A DNA stretch of 64,000 nt from JAEDHM01 sp964368645 (GTDB lineage: Bacteria; Bacillota; Clostridia; Christensenellales; CAG-1252), in the NCBI GenBank assembly GCA_964368645.1, contig CAYJBY010000003.1, positions 1-64,000 on the forward strand, written 5' to 3'. The position numbers and the translations under genes were made by a program. Position 1 is the first letter of the stretch, and every line of letters starts with the position of its first letter. Shown here one piece after another: positions 26,140 to 34,056 of the stretch. The notes under the pieces are model-generated. The model saw only the letters and a program-made list of their open reading frames with translations, was not told the origin of the DNA and ran no database searches.

Positions 26140-27300
26140 ATGAGAAAATATCTTATTTCGGTTACTGCCGCATCGGGCGTCGAAGCGGTTACAAAACGGG
26201 AGCTTTTTCAGCTCGGTATTCAAAACGCGCCTGCCATTAACGGAAGACTTTCCTTTGAGGGCACGGCTTTAGACGTTGCACGGTGCAATATTTTTTTGCG
26301 GACTGCGGACAGAGTGTACGTTGAGGTCGGGCGGTTCCCCTGCCATAGCTTCGACGAGCTTTTTGACGGAGTTAATCAACTCAATTGGAAAAGTTTTATC
26401 ACCCAAGACGGAAGTTTTCCTGTCAACGGAAAATGCGTAAATAGCGTATTGTTCGGGGTTTCCGCGTGTCAGTCAATCATAAAAAAGGCTATTGTAGTCA
26501 ATCTTAAAAAGTCCTATCATACCCTTGAATTAAAAGAAGACGGCGCGGAATACAAGGTTGAGTTTACTATTATCAACGACATTGCCGTGCTTTACCTCGA
26601 TACCTCGGGAACCGCCTTGCACAAAAGGGGCTACCGCGACCTTGTGGGTGCCGCTCCTATGAAGGAAACCCTTGCCGCGGCTATAGTTTTGCTATCCGTG
26701 TGGCGTTATAACCGCCCCTTTATCGATCCGTTCTGCGGAAGCGGCACACTTGCCATCGAAGCGGCGTTAATCGGTCTTGACAGGGCTCCCGGACTTAATC
26801 GCTCCTTTGCCTACGAGTGGTGGGAGAACTTCGACCAAGGCGCGAAGGAGGAAGCACGCGCTCAAGCCAAGAGCTTGGTTAAGAAGGACAGAGAATTGCA
26901 GATTTTCGGTTTCGATATTGACAAGGACGCAGTTAAGCTGGCACAGCATCACGCGAAAAACGCAGGAGTATCCGATTATATTCACTTTCAATGTATGGAT
27001 ATGCGCGAGGTGAAAAACAGCCGTCCTTACGGCGTTGTAGTTACTAATCCCCCTTACGGTGAAAGACTAATGGGCGAGAAGGAATTGCAGGCTCTTTATA
27101 AGGATTTTTCCAAGGTGTTCAAAGCACTTCCCGACTGGTCGCTGTTTTTAATCACCGCCTACGGAGAATTTGAACGCTACTTCGGCAAAAACGCCGACCG
27201 CACACGCAAGCTGTATAACGGCGACTTGGAGTGCCGCTTATATCAATATCTCGGAAAGAAACCTCAAAACTCCGAACTGATAACCGGTGACAAGGATTAA
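26140..27300 (+). CDS. THUMP-domain class I rRNA methyltransferase (RlmL N-terminal-like)
   Basis: The 386-residue protein joins an N-terminal ferredoxin-like plus THUMP RNA-binding region (about 1-155) to a SAM methyltransferase with DPFCGSGTLAIEAALIG and the N6/N2 amino-methylation motif TNPPYGERL. Relatives make N2-methylguanosine in 23S rRNA or tRNA. The ATG at 26140 is preferred over an in-frame GTG at 26119. There is no ribosome site; TACAAT ends six bases before the ATG, so the mRNA may be leaderless. Its stop is two bases before the ung start. Confidence 0.9.
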   Translation: MRKYLISVTAASGVEAVTKRELFQLGIQNAPAINGRLSFEGTALDVARCNIFLRTADRVYVEVGRFPCHSFDELFDGVNQLNWKSFITQDGSFPVNGKCVNSVLFGVSACQSIIKKAIVVNLKKSYHTLELKEDGAEYKVEFTIINDIAVLYLDTSGTALHKRGYRDLVGAAPMKETLAAAIVLLSVWRYNRPFIDPFCGSGTLAIEAALIGLDRAPGLNRSFAYEWWENFDQGAKEEARAQAKSLVKKDRELQIFGFDIDKDAVKLAQHHAKNAGVSDYIHFQCMDMREVKNSRPYGVVVTNPPYGERLMGEKELQALYKDFSKVFKALPDWSLFLITAYGEFERYFGKNADRTRKLYNGDLECRLYQYLGKKPQNSELITGDKD

Positions 27301-27302
27301 TT

Positions 27303-27974
27303 ATGGTCAAGATTGATAACGATTGGGCTGACATTCTTAATGCGGAATTTCAAAAGGACTACTACAAAAAGTTACGGGACTTTTTGAAAAACGAATACTC
27401 GTCATATAAGATTTATCCTGATATGTTCGATATTTTTAACGCTTTCAAGTACACTCCCTACAGCTCGGTCAAGGTTGTAATTTTAGGACAAGACCCCTAC
27501 CACAACGAGGGACAGGCTCACGGCTTGGCTTTTTCGGTGAAAAAGGGCGTGGACGTTCCGCCGTCGCTTGTCAATATATATAAGGAACAGAAAACCGACC
27601 TCGGCATTACACAGCCTTCTCACGGCTGTCTTACAGAATGGGCGGAGCAAGGTGTTTTTCTCTTGAACACCGCGCTCACCGTACGCGCAGGTCAGGCTAA
27701 CAGCCACAAGGGAAAGGGCTGGGAAACCTTTACCGATAACGTCATAAAAAGCCTTTCCGCCAGACAAGAGCCTATCGTCTTTCTGCTTTGGGGCGGCAAC
27801 GCCAGACAAAAAGCAGGACTCATAGACAAAAGCCGTCATCTTGTTCTGGAGGCACCGCACCCATCTCCCCTATCCGCGTATTACGGCTTTTTCGGGTGCA
27901 GGCACTTTTCAAAAGCCAACGAGTTTTTGCTCGCTAGGGGCGAAAAGCCTATCAACTGGCAGCTTACAGATTAA
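27303..27974 (+). CDS. ung: Uracil-DNA glycosylase
   Basis: The 223-residue enzyme removes uracil from DNA in base-excision repair. It has the water-activating loop VVILGQDPYHNEGQAHGLAFS and the C-terminal HPSPLSAYYGFFGCRHFSKAN with the catalytic histidine. Length and motifs are standard for family 1. AAGGA lies 8 bases upstream of the ATG, and it is probably co-transcribed with the methyltransferase gene. Confidence 0.97.
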   Translation: MVKIDNDWADILNAEFQKDYYKKLRDFLKNEYSSYKIYPDMFDIFNAFKYTPYSSVKVVILGQDPYHNEGQAHGLAFSVKKGVDVPPSLVNIYKEQKTDLGITQPSHGCLTEWAEQGVFLLNTALTVRAGQANSHKGKGWETFTDNVIKSLSARQEPIVFLLWGGNARQKAGLIDKSRHLVLEAPHPSPLSAYYGFFGCRHFSKANEFLLARGEKPINWQLTD

Positions 27975-28060
27975 AACTATCCTATTTTACAGGATTATTA
28001 GGTTTTTAGCTTAATGGATTAAAGTGCTTTTTCGGCTAATACTTTATCGAAAATTTTTAT

Positions 28061-28098
28061 AAAAAACTCGGCGATTTGTATATCAGCCGAGTTTTTTG
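28061..28098 (+). terminator. Terminator after ung
   Basis: ACTCGGC, a 13-base loop, GCCGAGT, then six Ts. The remaining 28099-28311 is AT-rich and shows no gene. Confidence 0.8.
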
Positions 28099-28311
28099 TT
28101 TGCTATTAATATAATGTGTTTACCGCAATTATACTCAAAGTAATTATACCCACAGCGAAACTCTTATTGTGGAGCTATAACTATACTTATCGTTTGTGCT
28201 TCAATGTGAAAGTAGTTATCGCGATAGCCATAATTTTGACTATACTTTTCAGGCGGTTGCTTCTTCAATTGGATTTACTGCGATAGTGCTTATAAGGAAG
28301 ACCTTTCGATA

Positions 28312-29130
28312 TTATTTATTGCGCTCACGGTAAAACAGATACTGCTGTGCGTATCCCGAATATTCTCCGTATATGCCAACTAGCTTTTCCCGTATTTTTT
28401 CGCCCGAAAGCGGCTCGCCGCCGAAAGCCTCGGCATACATCTTTTTTATCCAAGTATCAGTCGGGAATACGTCGCTTCTTCCAAAACCGTATTGCAAAAT
28501 GCAGTCTGCGACCTTGCCGCCTACGCCCATCAGCCGACAAAGCTCTTTTTTTGCATTTTCGGTAGGAAGAGCCGCCACTTCGGCTAATGAAACCTCGCCC
28601 TTATACAGCATTTCGGCTGTAGTTTGAAGGTACGCGTCGCGATAACCTGCCCCTATGCTCTTGTAAAAATCCCTGCCTGCTTTCGCCATAGCCTCTGCCG
28701 TGGGAAATGCGTAATATCCGTCTTTCTCCTCGCCCAAAGCGTTGCAAATCCGCTCGATTATCCCCTTGATTCTCGGAATATGGTTGTTAGCGGAAACGAT
28801 AAAGGAAATAACGGTTTCAAAAGGCTGTTGCTTAAGGATTCGGATTCCCTTGCCTGCCTCCACGGCGTCTGGCATTAAGGGTAAGGGAAGTAACGCTTTT
28901 GTCAAAGCCTCGTAATCGCGGTTAAAGTCGAAATAGTCGTAAAAGTAGTCTCCGAAATCCGTAAAAAAATCGTAGCCGCCGAAACTGCTTTCGGTTATGA
29001 CGCAACGCTTATCACCCGAAATTACCGTATAACTCCCGTCCGCACCTACCTGATAACGAAAAACCTGTCCGCACTCCAAGGTGTCCTTGGGATTGAAAAA
29101 TGGGGTATTGACGTGAAATGCTTTTTCCAT
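28312..29130 (-). CDS. ogg: 8-oxoguanine DNA glycosylase (OGG1-like, HhH-GPD)
   Basis: The 272-residue product has the two-part OGG fold: an N-terminal domain beginning FHVNTPFFNPKDTLECGQVFRY and a helix-hairpin-helix GPD segment RLMGVGGKVADC with the Schiff-base lysine K206, followed by VFPTDTW with the catalytic aspartate D225. It should excise 8-oxoguanine and nick the strand. A DNA-3-methyladenine glycosylase is possible, but the lysine argues for OGG. Confidence 0.88.
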   Translation of the reverse strand: MEKAFHVNTPFFNPKDTLECGQVFRYQVGADGSYTVISGDKRCVITESSFGGYDFFTDFGDYFYDYFDFNRDYEALTKALLPLPLMPDAVEAGKGIRILKQQPFETVISFIVSANNHIPRIKGIIERICNALGEEKDGYYAFPTAEAMAKAGRDFYKSIGAGYRDAYLQTTAEMLYKGEVSLAEVAALPTENAKKELCRLMGVGGKVADCILQYGFGRSDVFPTDTWIKKMYAEAFGGEPLSGEKIREKLVGIYGEYSGYAQQYLFYRERNK

Positions 29131-29188
29131 AATAGCTCCGATTCCGTTAATCGTCCTACCGCTTAAAGTAGGTTGTATCCGATGCCTA

Positions 29189-29331
29189 GTAATTGCTATG
29201 GACTGCGACCGACGTTATTATAAAACTGTGGTTGCGACCGATGTTATTTCTAAATAAACGCAGTTTTGACCGACGTTAATCTAAAAAGATGTTGGTTACG
29301 CCCGACGTTATTCTAAAAGCGGTGCGTTTAA
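29189..29331. repeat. Degenerate tandem repeat, about four units
   Basis: The phrase GACCGACGTTATT recurs four times with variants (GACCGATGTTATT, GACCGACGTTAAT, CCCGACGTTATT), each followed by TCTAAA-like text and a purine-rich stretch, about 30-36 bases per unit. It fills most of the 309-base gap before rpmA. Confidence 0.7.
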
Positions 29332-29401
29332 CAATATTTCAAAAAACGCGAGTTGCCCAAAATTAACTACAAGTTGTGCCAAATCCTTAGCAAAGGATAA
29401 C

Positions 29402-29429
29402 AAAAAAGCACCCCGTAAGAGGTGCTTTT
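29402..29429 (-). terminator. Terminator of the rplU-prp-rpmA operon
   Basis: On the minus strand AAAAGCACC, loop, GGTGCTTTTTT, ten bases after the rpmA stop. Confidence 0.85.
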
Positions 29430-29439
29430 GTCAACTTAG

Positions 29440-29715
29440 TTAGTCCGCGTAAACGCTGACTTGTTTGTCCTTCTTACCCTTGCGCTCAAAGCGGACGGTA
29501 CCGTCAACTAAAGCAAACAAAGTGTCATCGGATCCGATACCGACGTTATTGCCGGGATGAACCATAGTGCCTCTTTGTCTTACAAGGATATTGCCCGCCA
29601 AAACGTATTGTCCGTCGGCTCTCTTAACGCCCAATCTCTGGGAATTACTGTCTCTACCGTTACGGCTGCTACCAACACCTTTCTTGTGAGCGAATAACTG
29701 AATATTGATAAACAT
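29440..29715 (-). CDS. rpmA: 50S ribosomal protein L27 (precursor with Prp-cleaved extension)
   Basis: The 91-residue protein begins MFINIQLFAHKKGVGS. In Firmicutes L27 is made with a short extension that Prp removes after the phenylalanine, exposing the AHKKG end that reaches the peptidyl-transferase centre. The ATG at 29715 is preferred to a GTG two codons earlier, because it gives the standard extension; GGAGG at the end of prp serves it. Confidence 0.97.
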   Translation of the reverse strand: MFINIQLFAHKKGVGSSRNGRDSNSQRLGVKRADGQYVLAGNILVRQRGTMVHPGNNVGIGSDDTLFALVDGTVRFERKGKKDKQVSVYAD

Positions 29716-29717
29716 AA

Positions 29718-30047
29718 TCACTTAACCTCCAATTCGATAAATTGCGGATAACCCTGCCACAAGTCGCGTAATCCCGCTTCAAGCGTATTGAGTACGATTG
29801 CCGCGTCGTGGCTCTCTTCAGCGGTAAGCTCTGTCGGGAGCTTGAGTTCAAGGAGTCCTTTTCGGTCGTCAACGGTATATAACGCGTCGAGCTGTAAAAC
29901 CTGAAGTATCCCCAAAGCCGCTGTCTGAACCATTGAGCTTAACGCCGCACACACGATATCCTCTCCGGAATCGGCGTAACCCGTATGACCACTGCACTTG
30001 ACTTTGACTATCCTGTTATCTGCCTTGCTTAATATTACCTTGGTCAT
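29718..30047 (-). CDS. prp: Ribosomal-processing cysteine protease Prp
   Basis: The 109-residue protein has the catalytic pair in GHTGYADSGEDIVCAALS: the histidine at residue 21 and the cysteine at residue 33. Prp cuts the N-terminal extension of L27, encoded next. The ATG shares one base with the rplU stop (TAATG), the usual layout of this operon in Firmicutes. Confidence 0.95.
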   Translation of the reverse strand: MTKVILSKADNRIVKVKCSGHTGYADSGEDIVCAALSSMVQTAALGILQVLQLDALYTVDDRKGLLELKLPTELTAEESHDAAIVLNTLEAGLRDLWQGYPQFIELEVK

Positions 30048-30352
30048 TACTTAACGATAGAAGTAATTTTAACTGCGGTAAAGGGCTGTCTGTGTCCTTG
30101 ACGATGACGTTCGTTCTTCTTGGACTTGTACTTGTAAACGACAACCTTCTTGTCTTTGCCTTGACCGAGAACCTCAGCCTCTGCATAAGCGCCGTCAACT
30201 TCCTTACCTGCAAGAACCTTACCCTCATCATTGATGAGAAGTACGTCAAACTTAACGGTTTCGCCAGCTTCTGCAACGATCTTCTCGACGTTGATAATCT
30301 GCTCTTTCTCAACCGTGTACTGTTTTCCACCAGTGGCTATAACTGCGTACAT
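30047..30352 (-). CDS. rplU: 50S ribosomal protein L21
   Basis: The 101-residue protein starts MYAVIATGGKQYTVEKEQ and ends with the RQGHRQPFTAVKITSI segment, both standard for L21, a 23S-rRNA-binding protein. AGAGGAGGT precedes the ATG. The leader carries a candidate autoregulatory RNA element. Confidence 0.98.
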   Translation of the reverse strand: MYAVIATGGKQYTVEKEQIINVEKIVAEAGETVKFDVLLINDEGKVLAGKEVDGAYAEAEVLGQGKDKKVVVYKYKSKKNERHRQGHRQPFTAVKITSIVK

Positions 30353-30432
30353 TGTGCTACCTCCTCTTTCCAGTCTCGCTGTCGGGGCGAACTAAAAGTT
30401 ACTTATGTGCCCTGTCCAAGCGGCTCAGCGTT
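30353..30432 (-). ncRNA. Candidate L21 (rplU) mRNA leader
   Basis: The 80-base leader reads GCCGCTTGGACAGGGCACATA, close to what I recall of the conserved core of Firmicutes L21 leaders (CCGC, then GGGCAYATA), then a GC-rich hairpin region before the ribosome site. L21 leaders are thought to let ribosomal proteins adjust their own synthesis. The match is by eye. Confidence 0.5.
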
Positions 30433-30433
30433 T

Positions 30434-30462
30434 ATAATACCATATAAGTCAAGGTCTGTCAA
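30434..30462 (-). promoter_or_regulatory. Promoter of rplU-prp-rpmA
   Basis: Minus strand TTGACA (30462-30457), 17 bases, TATTAT (30439-30434). Confidence 0.8.
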
Positions 30463-30488
30463 ACGCTTTTGCGCAAGTTTTAGTTTTC

Positions 30489-30517
30489 TTGACAAATATG
30501 CTTACCCGATATATAAT
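30489..30517 (+). promoter_or_regulatory. Promoter of the HD-RyR-SLOG gene
   Basis: TTGACA (30489-30494), 17 bases, TATAAT (30512-30517), both perfect. It is divergent from the rplU promoter; the two -35 boxes are 26 bases apart. The transcript would have a leader of only about 13 bases. Confidence 0.85.
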
Positions 30518-30536
30518 GGTACAGAGGTATGTGATA

Positions 30537-32735
30537 ATGAGAGAATTAGTCCCTGCTTGTAAAAGATTTTTTGAACAATTCCTTCTGCCCGACGGAGGTT
30601 TCGGCTGTTACCACGCTATGTACGCGGACGAATCGGTAACTAATCCAGACGCACAGCGCAGAACGGATTTTCTTTGCTTTTTTCAGGCTGTTTCGCGCTT
30701 GCTTAACGACCCTGTAACCGACAACGCATTTGACGTTTATTTTTGCTATGCCGAGCTGTTTCACGTTTTCGGCGAGGGATACGCCGAGGTACGCAAGGTG
30801 TTGGAACTGCTGTGCAGTCACGAGGAGCAGGCTGGCAAGCTCAGCGCGCGCCACCGCGACCACTACGTTCACTCCGCTCTCATCTTTGCAATAGGGTTGG
30901 CTTTTTACGCGGGGAAACCCCAACTGCGCGCCGCATTTGACGCCAAGGCGCACGGCGGTTTTCGGAATAATGCCGAAGAGTTTTTATTCACTTGGGGGTT
31001 AAGCGCACTCTTTCACGATATAGGTTATCCTTACGAGCTGGCGCACAACGAGATTAGAGAATACAACAAAAATCTCATTGCCGAATTTGACGCTCTTTCC
31101 GGCTCGCCCACCTTTCCGACCGTCACCTACAAAAACCTTTCCGACTTTGAAAAGACGGGCTTTGATTTTTACGCAGGGGAAGTCTTCTACCCTGTCGGTA
31201 CGGATAAAATCGGCTTGCTTACGGACGAACTGACCGCGATTAGCGGTCTTAAGCCGCAGGAACTGCACGACCTCGTATGTTCTCTTCCCAAGCTCGGCAC
31301 TCACTGCGACCACGGATATTTCGGCACTATGCTTCTTGCGGATTTGATATTAAAGGGCAAACTGACAGCCCCAATTTTCGCCGCGTACGGGAACGCGCTT
31401 TGCGCTATCCTTTTCCATAATCAGCTTTCCAGACAGCTTGTGGATAAGGGACTGTTCGGCACAGATAACAAGCTGTCTGCGGACGTTGCGCCTTACACGT
31501 ATTTGCTTTTGGTTTGCGACGCCTTGCAGAACTCCGGCAGAGAGTGCTACGGCTATAATCAAAAAACCACTAATTACCCCTTTGACTGTATTATCGACGT
31601 TGATAACGACGAAGGCTTGCGCCTTAACTATTTGTACGACAACGCCTCCACCGCTGATTTTGAGTATGCGTCCAACGGGATACTTAAGGACTTGAGCTAT
31701 TTAGAGCTGACGAAGTGCTTCGGCGGTGCGCTGACCGTTACCGCTTCACGAGGTAAGAACAGCGTAAAATACCTCAATATGGGTACCTTTTATACGGACA
31801 TTTTGGACTTTGCCCAATACGTACACGAAAGTTATGCCAAAATATACAACGCCAAGCCGTGGAATTGTCTTACGCTTGAGTTTAAGCTTTCCAATATTCT
31901 CCAAACAAAATCCTACGCCAATAAGCTGGCGGCTATCGGTTGCATTATTTCCAAAACTCCGCGCCCCTTTAAGCTCAACTATATTTTCAGCGTGGACGAG
32001 CTGCAATACCTCGCTCGCGGCGAGCACAAGCGGTGGATTGCCGAAAAGCTGTCTATGGGCTGGAAGTACGGCGAGACTCGCGATAACAGCAAGGGTATTC
32101 ACCCGTCATTAGTGGATTTTGACGACCTGTCGTTAGCCGAAAAGAACAAGGACTCGGAAGCGTTCGCGGCGATGCTCAATAACCTCGTCAACGCCAATTA
32201 TAAGATTTACCGCATATACGGCGGTTGGCGCGAAATCAGAACAATAGGCTTTTCAGGTCACGTGAACTGCGTTTTGGGCGAGGCGGAGAAAAAGGCTTTT
32301 ACAGAGCAATTGCAGGAACTGAAAGCCAGTTTGAACACCGATGACGAGCTGACCTTTATATGCTGTATGGCTGACGGTTCCGACCTGTTTTGCGCGGATA
32401 TAGCTGTGAAACTGGACTTTCAACTGGTTGCCGTTCTGCCTATGGATTTTGTCGAATACCGCCGCGGTATCCGCAATACACAGCTGTTTGACCGTCTATA
32501 CACAATGGCAAAACAGGTGATAACCATATCCCCGCGCGAAAATCTTTTCTACTTCGACGCCAGTCTTTTTATGGTGGAAAACAGTGATGAAATGTTTTTC
32601 TTCTGGGACGGACGCGAGCTGGAAATCGTTGAAGACGATATTGAGTATCACAATATGGGCGGTACTTATCACACCTATCTTTTGGCGCAGGATAAGCAGT
32701 TGATTACTCATGTCATCAACGTAAAAAGGAAATAA
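30537..32735 (+). CDS. HD + RyR + SLOG-like multidomain protein, candidate nucleotide-signalling or defence protein
   Basis: The 732-residue product has three recognisable parts. Residues about 105-335 look like an HD-superfamily hydrolase: H112, the pair H160-D161 (FHDIGYP), H256/H259, H294 and D328 (VCDAL) give a complete-looking metal site. Residues about 484-540 (GEHKRW, GWKYG, D, KGIHPSLVDF, EK) match the prokaryotic RyR domain. Residues 568-732 (GFSGH, ADGSDLFCADIAVKL, VAVLPMDF, ending GGTYHTYLLAQ) resemble a SLOG/Rossmannoid nucleotide-binding domain. No signal or membrane segment is seen. The ATG at 30537 is preceded by AGAGG; an ATG-TGA pair sits at 30529. It is a single-gene unit. 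Function is inferred: sensing a nucleotide ligand and hydrolysing a nucleotide. Confidence 0.7.
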   Translation: MRELVPACKRFFEQFLLPDGGFGCYHAMYADESVTNPDAQRRTDFLCFFQAVSRLLNDPVTDNAFDVYFCYAELFHVFGEGYAEVRKVLELLCSHEEQAGKLSARHRDHYVHSALIFAIGLAFYAGKPQLRAAFDAKAHGGFRNNAEEFLFTWGLSALFHDIGYPYELAHNEIREYNKNLIAEFDALSGSPTFPTVTYKNLSDFEKTGFDFYAGEVFYPVGTDKIGLLTDELTAISGLKPQELHDLVCSLPKLGTHCDHGYFGTMLLADLILKGKLTAPIFAAYGNALCAILFHNQLSRQLVDKGLFGTDNKLSADVAPYTYLLLVCDALQNSGRECYGYNQKTTNYPFDCIIDVDNDEGLRLNYLYDNASTADFEYASNGILKDLSYLELTKCFGGALTVTASRGKNSVKYLNMGTFYTDILDFAQYVHESYAKIYNAKPWNCLTLEFKLSNILQTKSYANKLAAIGCIISKTPRPFKLNYIFSVDELQYLARGEHKRWIAEKLSMGWKYGETRDNSKGIHPSLVDFDDLSLAEKNKDSEAFAAMLNNLVNANYKIYRIYGGWREIRTIGFSGHVNCVLGEAEKKAFTEQLQELKASLNTDDELTFICCMADGSDLFCADIAVKLDFQLVAVLPMDFVEYRRGIRNTQLFDRLYTMAKQVITISPRENLFYFDASLFMVENSDEMFFFWDGRELEIVEDDIEYHNMGGTYHTYLLAQDKQLITHVINVKRK

Positions 32736-32940
32736 TTAAACTATAATCGCCTTTATCCTCTGTTCCATTCTGCGGATAACGTAACGGTGCGGTGATACGC
32801 GCAAAAAAACCGATGCGAATTGTTAAAAAGACAGTACGTAACAATCGCCTAAACCATTATGGTACGTTATAATCGCTGAATAGATAATCGGAAATAATAA
32901 CGGATATGCCAAATGGATATGCTATATAAAAATGCTATAT

Positions 32941-32972
32941 AAAAAAGGTTGCATACATTTGCAACCTTTTTT
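32941..32972. terminator. Bidirectional terminator between the HD-RyR-SLOG gene and nadE
   Basis: AAAAAAGGTTGCA and TGCAACCTTTTTT make a 13-bp stem usable from both sides. The rest of 32736-33031 holds no gene. Confidence 0.85.
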
Positions 32973-33031
32973 CGTAAATTCTGCGTTGATATGTCAGATA
33001 TAATAATCTGTGATTGCGCGTCAGCTTTTAA

Positions 33032-33754
33032 TCAGCCCTTATAGGTTAGCGGCATACGTCTTTTGTGCGCCGTGCGTGCTTCTATCGCCGCTATTTTTTG
33101 AGAGCGTTCACCCTTGTCGCCGTCTATATAATTCTCGATTTCCGCATAGGTAAAGCCCATTTCCTTCTCGTCCGTCTGCCCTTCGTAAAGTCCTGCCGAC
33201 GGGGCTTTTTCGATAATATGCGCAGGGGCTCCCAAATAGGTAAGCATACCGTAAACATCAGATACTTTAAGGTCGGCGATAGGGTTAAAATCGTATGCGC
33301 CGTCTCCCCACTTGGTGAAATAGCCCATCACGCTTTCGCATTTGTTGCCTGTACCTGCCACCAAACAGCCGTGAGCCTGCGCGTAGGTATAAAGGGTTAT
33401 CATTCTCAATCTTGGATTCATATTGGCGTATGCCATAGGCGTAGCCTCGCCGCAATCGGGAAGCAACAAGCCCTTGAACGTCCTCTTAACCTCGGTTAAG
33501 TCCACGATTATCTGCGGAATGTTAAAACACTCGCCTGCTTTTTCCGCATCGCTTTTGTCGGTGCCGTAATTTTGCTTGCTTTCGCAGGGCATAATAATCC
33601 CCGTCACGTTTTCCGTCGCCAGTCGGCACAACGCCGAAACCAACGTGCAATCCTTACCGCCGCTGTTACCGTAAACGATTCCCTTTGCGTGGGCGTCGGC
33701 TAAAACCTCTTTTATCCATTGTACTCTTTTTTGAATCTCCTGTGCGTAATCCAT
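33032..33754 (-). CDS. nadE: NH3-dependent NAD+ synthetase
   Basis: The 240-residue enzyme has the ATP pyrophosphatase loop YGNSGGKDCTL, GTGNKCESVMGYFTKWGDG and the PSAGLYEGQTDEKEMG substrate loop. It amidates nicotinate adenine dinucleotide with ammonia to make NAD+. There is no glutaminase domain, so free ammonia is needed. It converges on the HD-RyR-SLOG gene and has its own start. Confidence 0.95.
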   Translation of the reverse strand: MDYAQEIQKRVQWIKEVLADAHAKGIVYGNSGGKDCTLVSALCRLATENVTGIIMPCESKQNYGTDKSDAEKAGECFNIPQIIVDLTEVKRTFKGLLLPDCGEATPMAYANMNPRLRMITLYTYAQAHGCLVAGTGNKCESVMGYFTKWGDGAYDFNPIADLKVSDVYGMLTYLGAPAHIIEKAPSAGLYEGQTDEKEMGFTYAEIENYIDGDKGERSQKIAAIEARTAHKRRMPLTYKG

Positions 33755-33779
33755 AATCCGCTCCTTAATGCGTAGCCGT

Positions 33780-34030
33780 CCATAGAGCTGTCAGCTCGTT
33801 GAACGCTCAAGTTAAAACCGCACGTTATCTAACGATAAGGCTCAACTATTAGGGATAAAAGTCTATCCCCGTTGGGTAATAAACCTCATTGTTCGTTGCA
33901 ATATATTAATAAATTGTAGGGATAAGCGTCATTGCTCCACAGCGACAAAAGTTATTTTAGACGTTAATAAACGCACTTCTTGCGAATAAACGTCTATCTC
34001 TGTTGGATATAAAACCTTAATTCCACCGAA
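33780..34030. repeat. Intergenic region with degenerate repeat phrases
   Basis: No gene is seen. Variants of AATAAACGTCTATC(T/C)C(T/C)GTTGG recur (GGGATAAAAGTCTATCCCCGTTGGGTAATAAA split by changes, near 33855 and 33985), with looser copies between. It resembles the other degenerate arrays of this window. Confidence 0.45.
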
Positions 34031-34056
34031 GCTACCCGAGAAAGGCAGATGGGCGG

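Noticed and set aside
30641..31521. HD-GYP cyclic-di-GMP phosphodiesterase
   Set aside because: HDIGYP looks similar by chance; the separate GYP motif and its usual spacing are not found, so only a general HD call is made.
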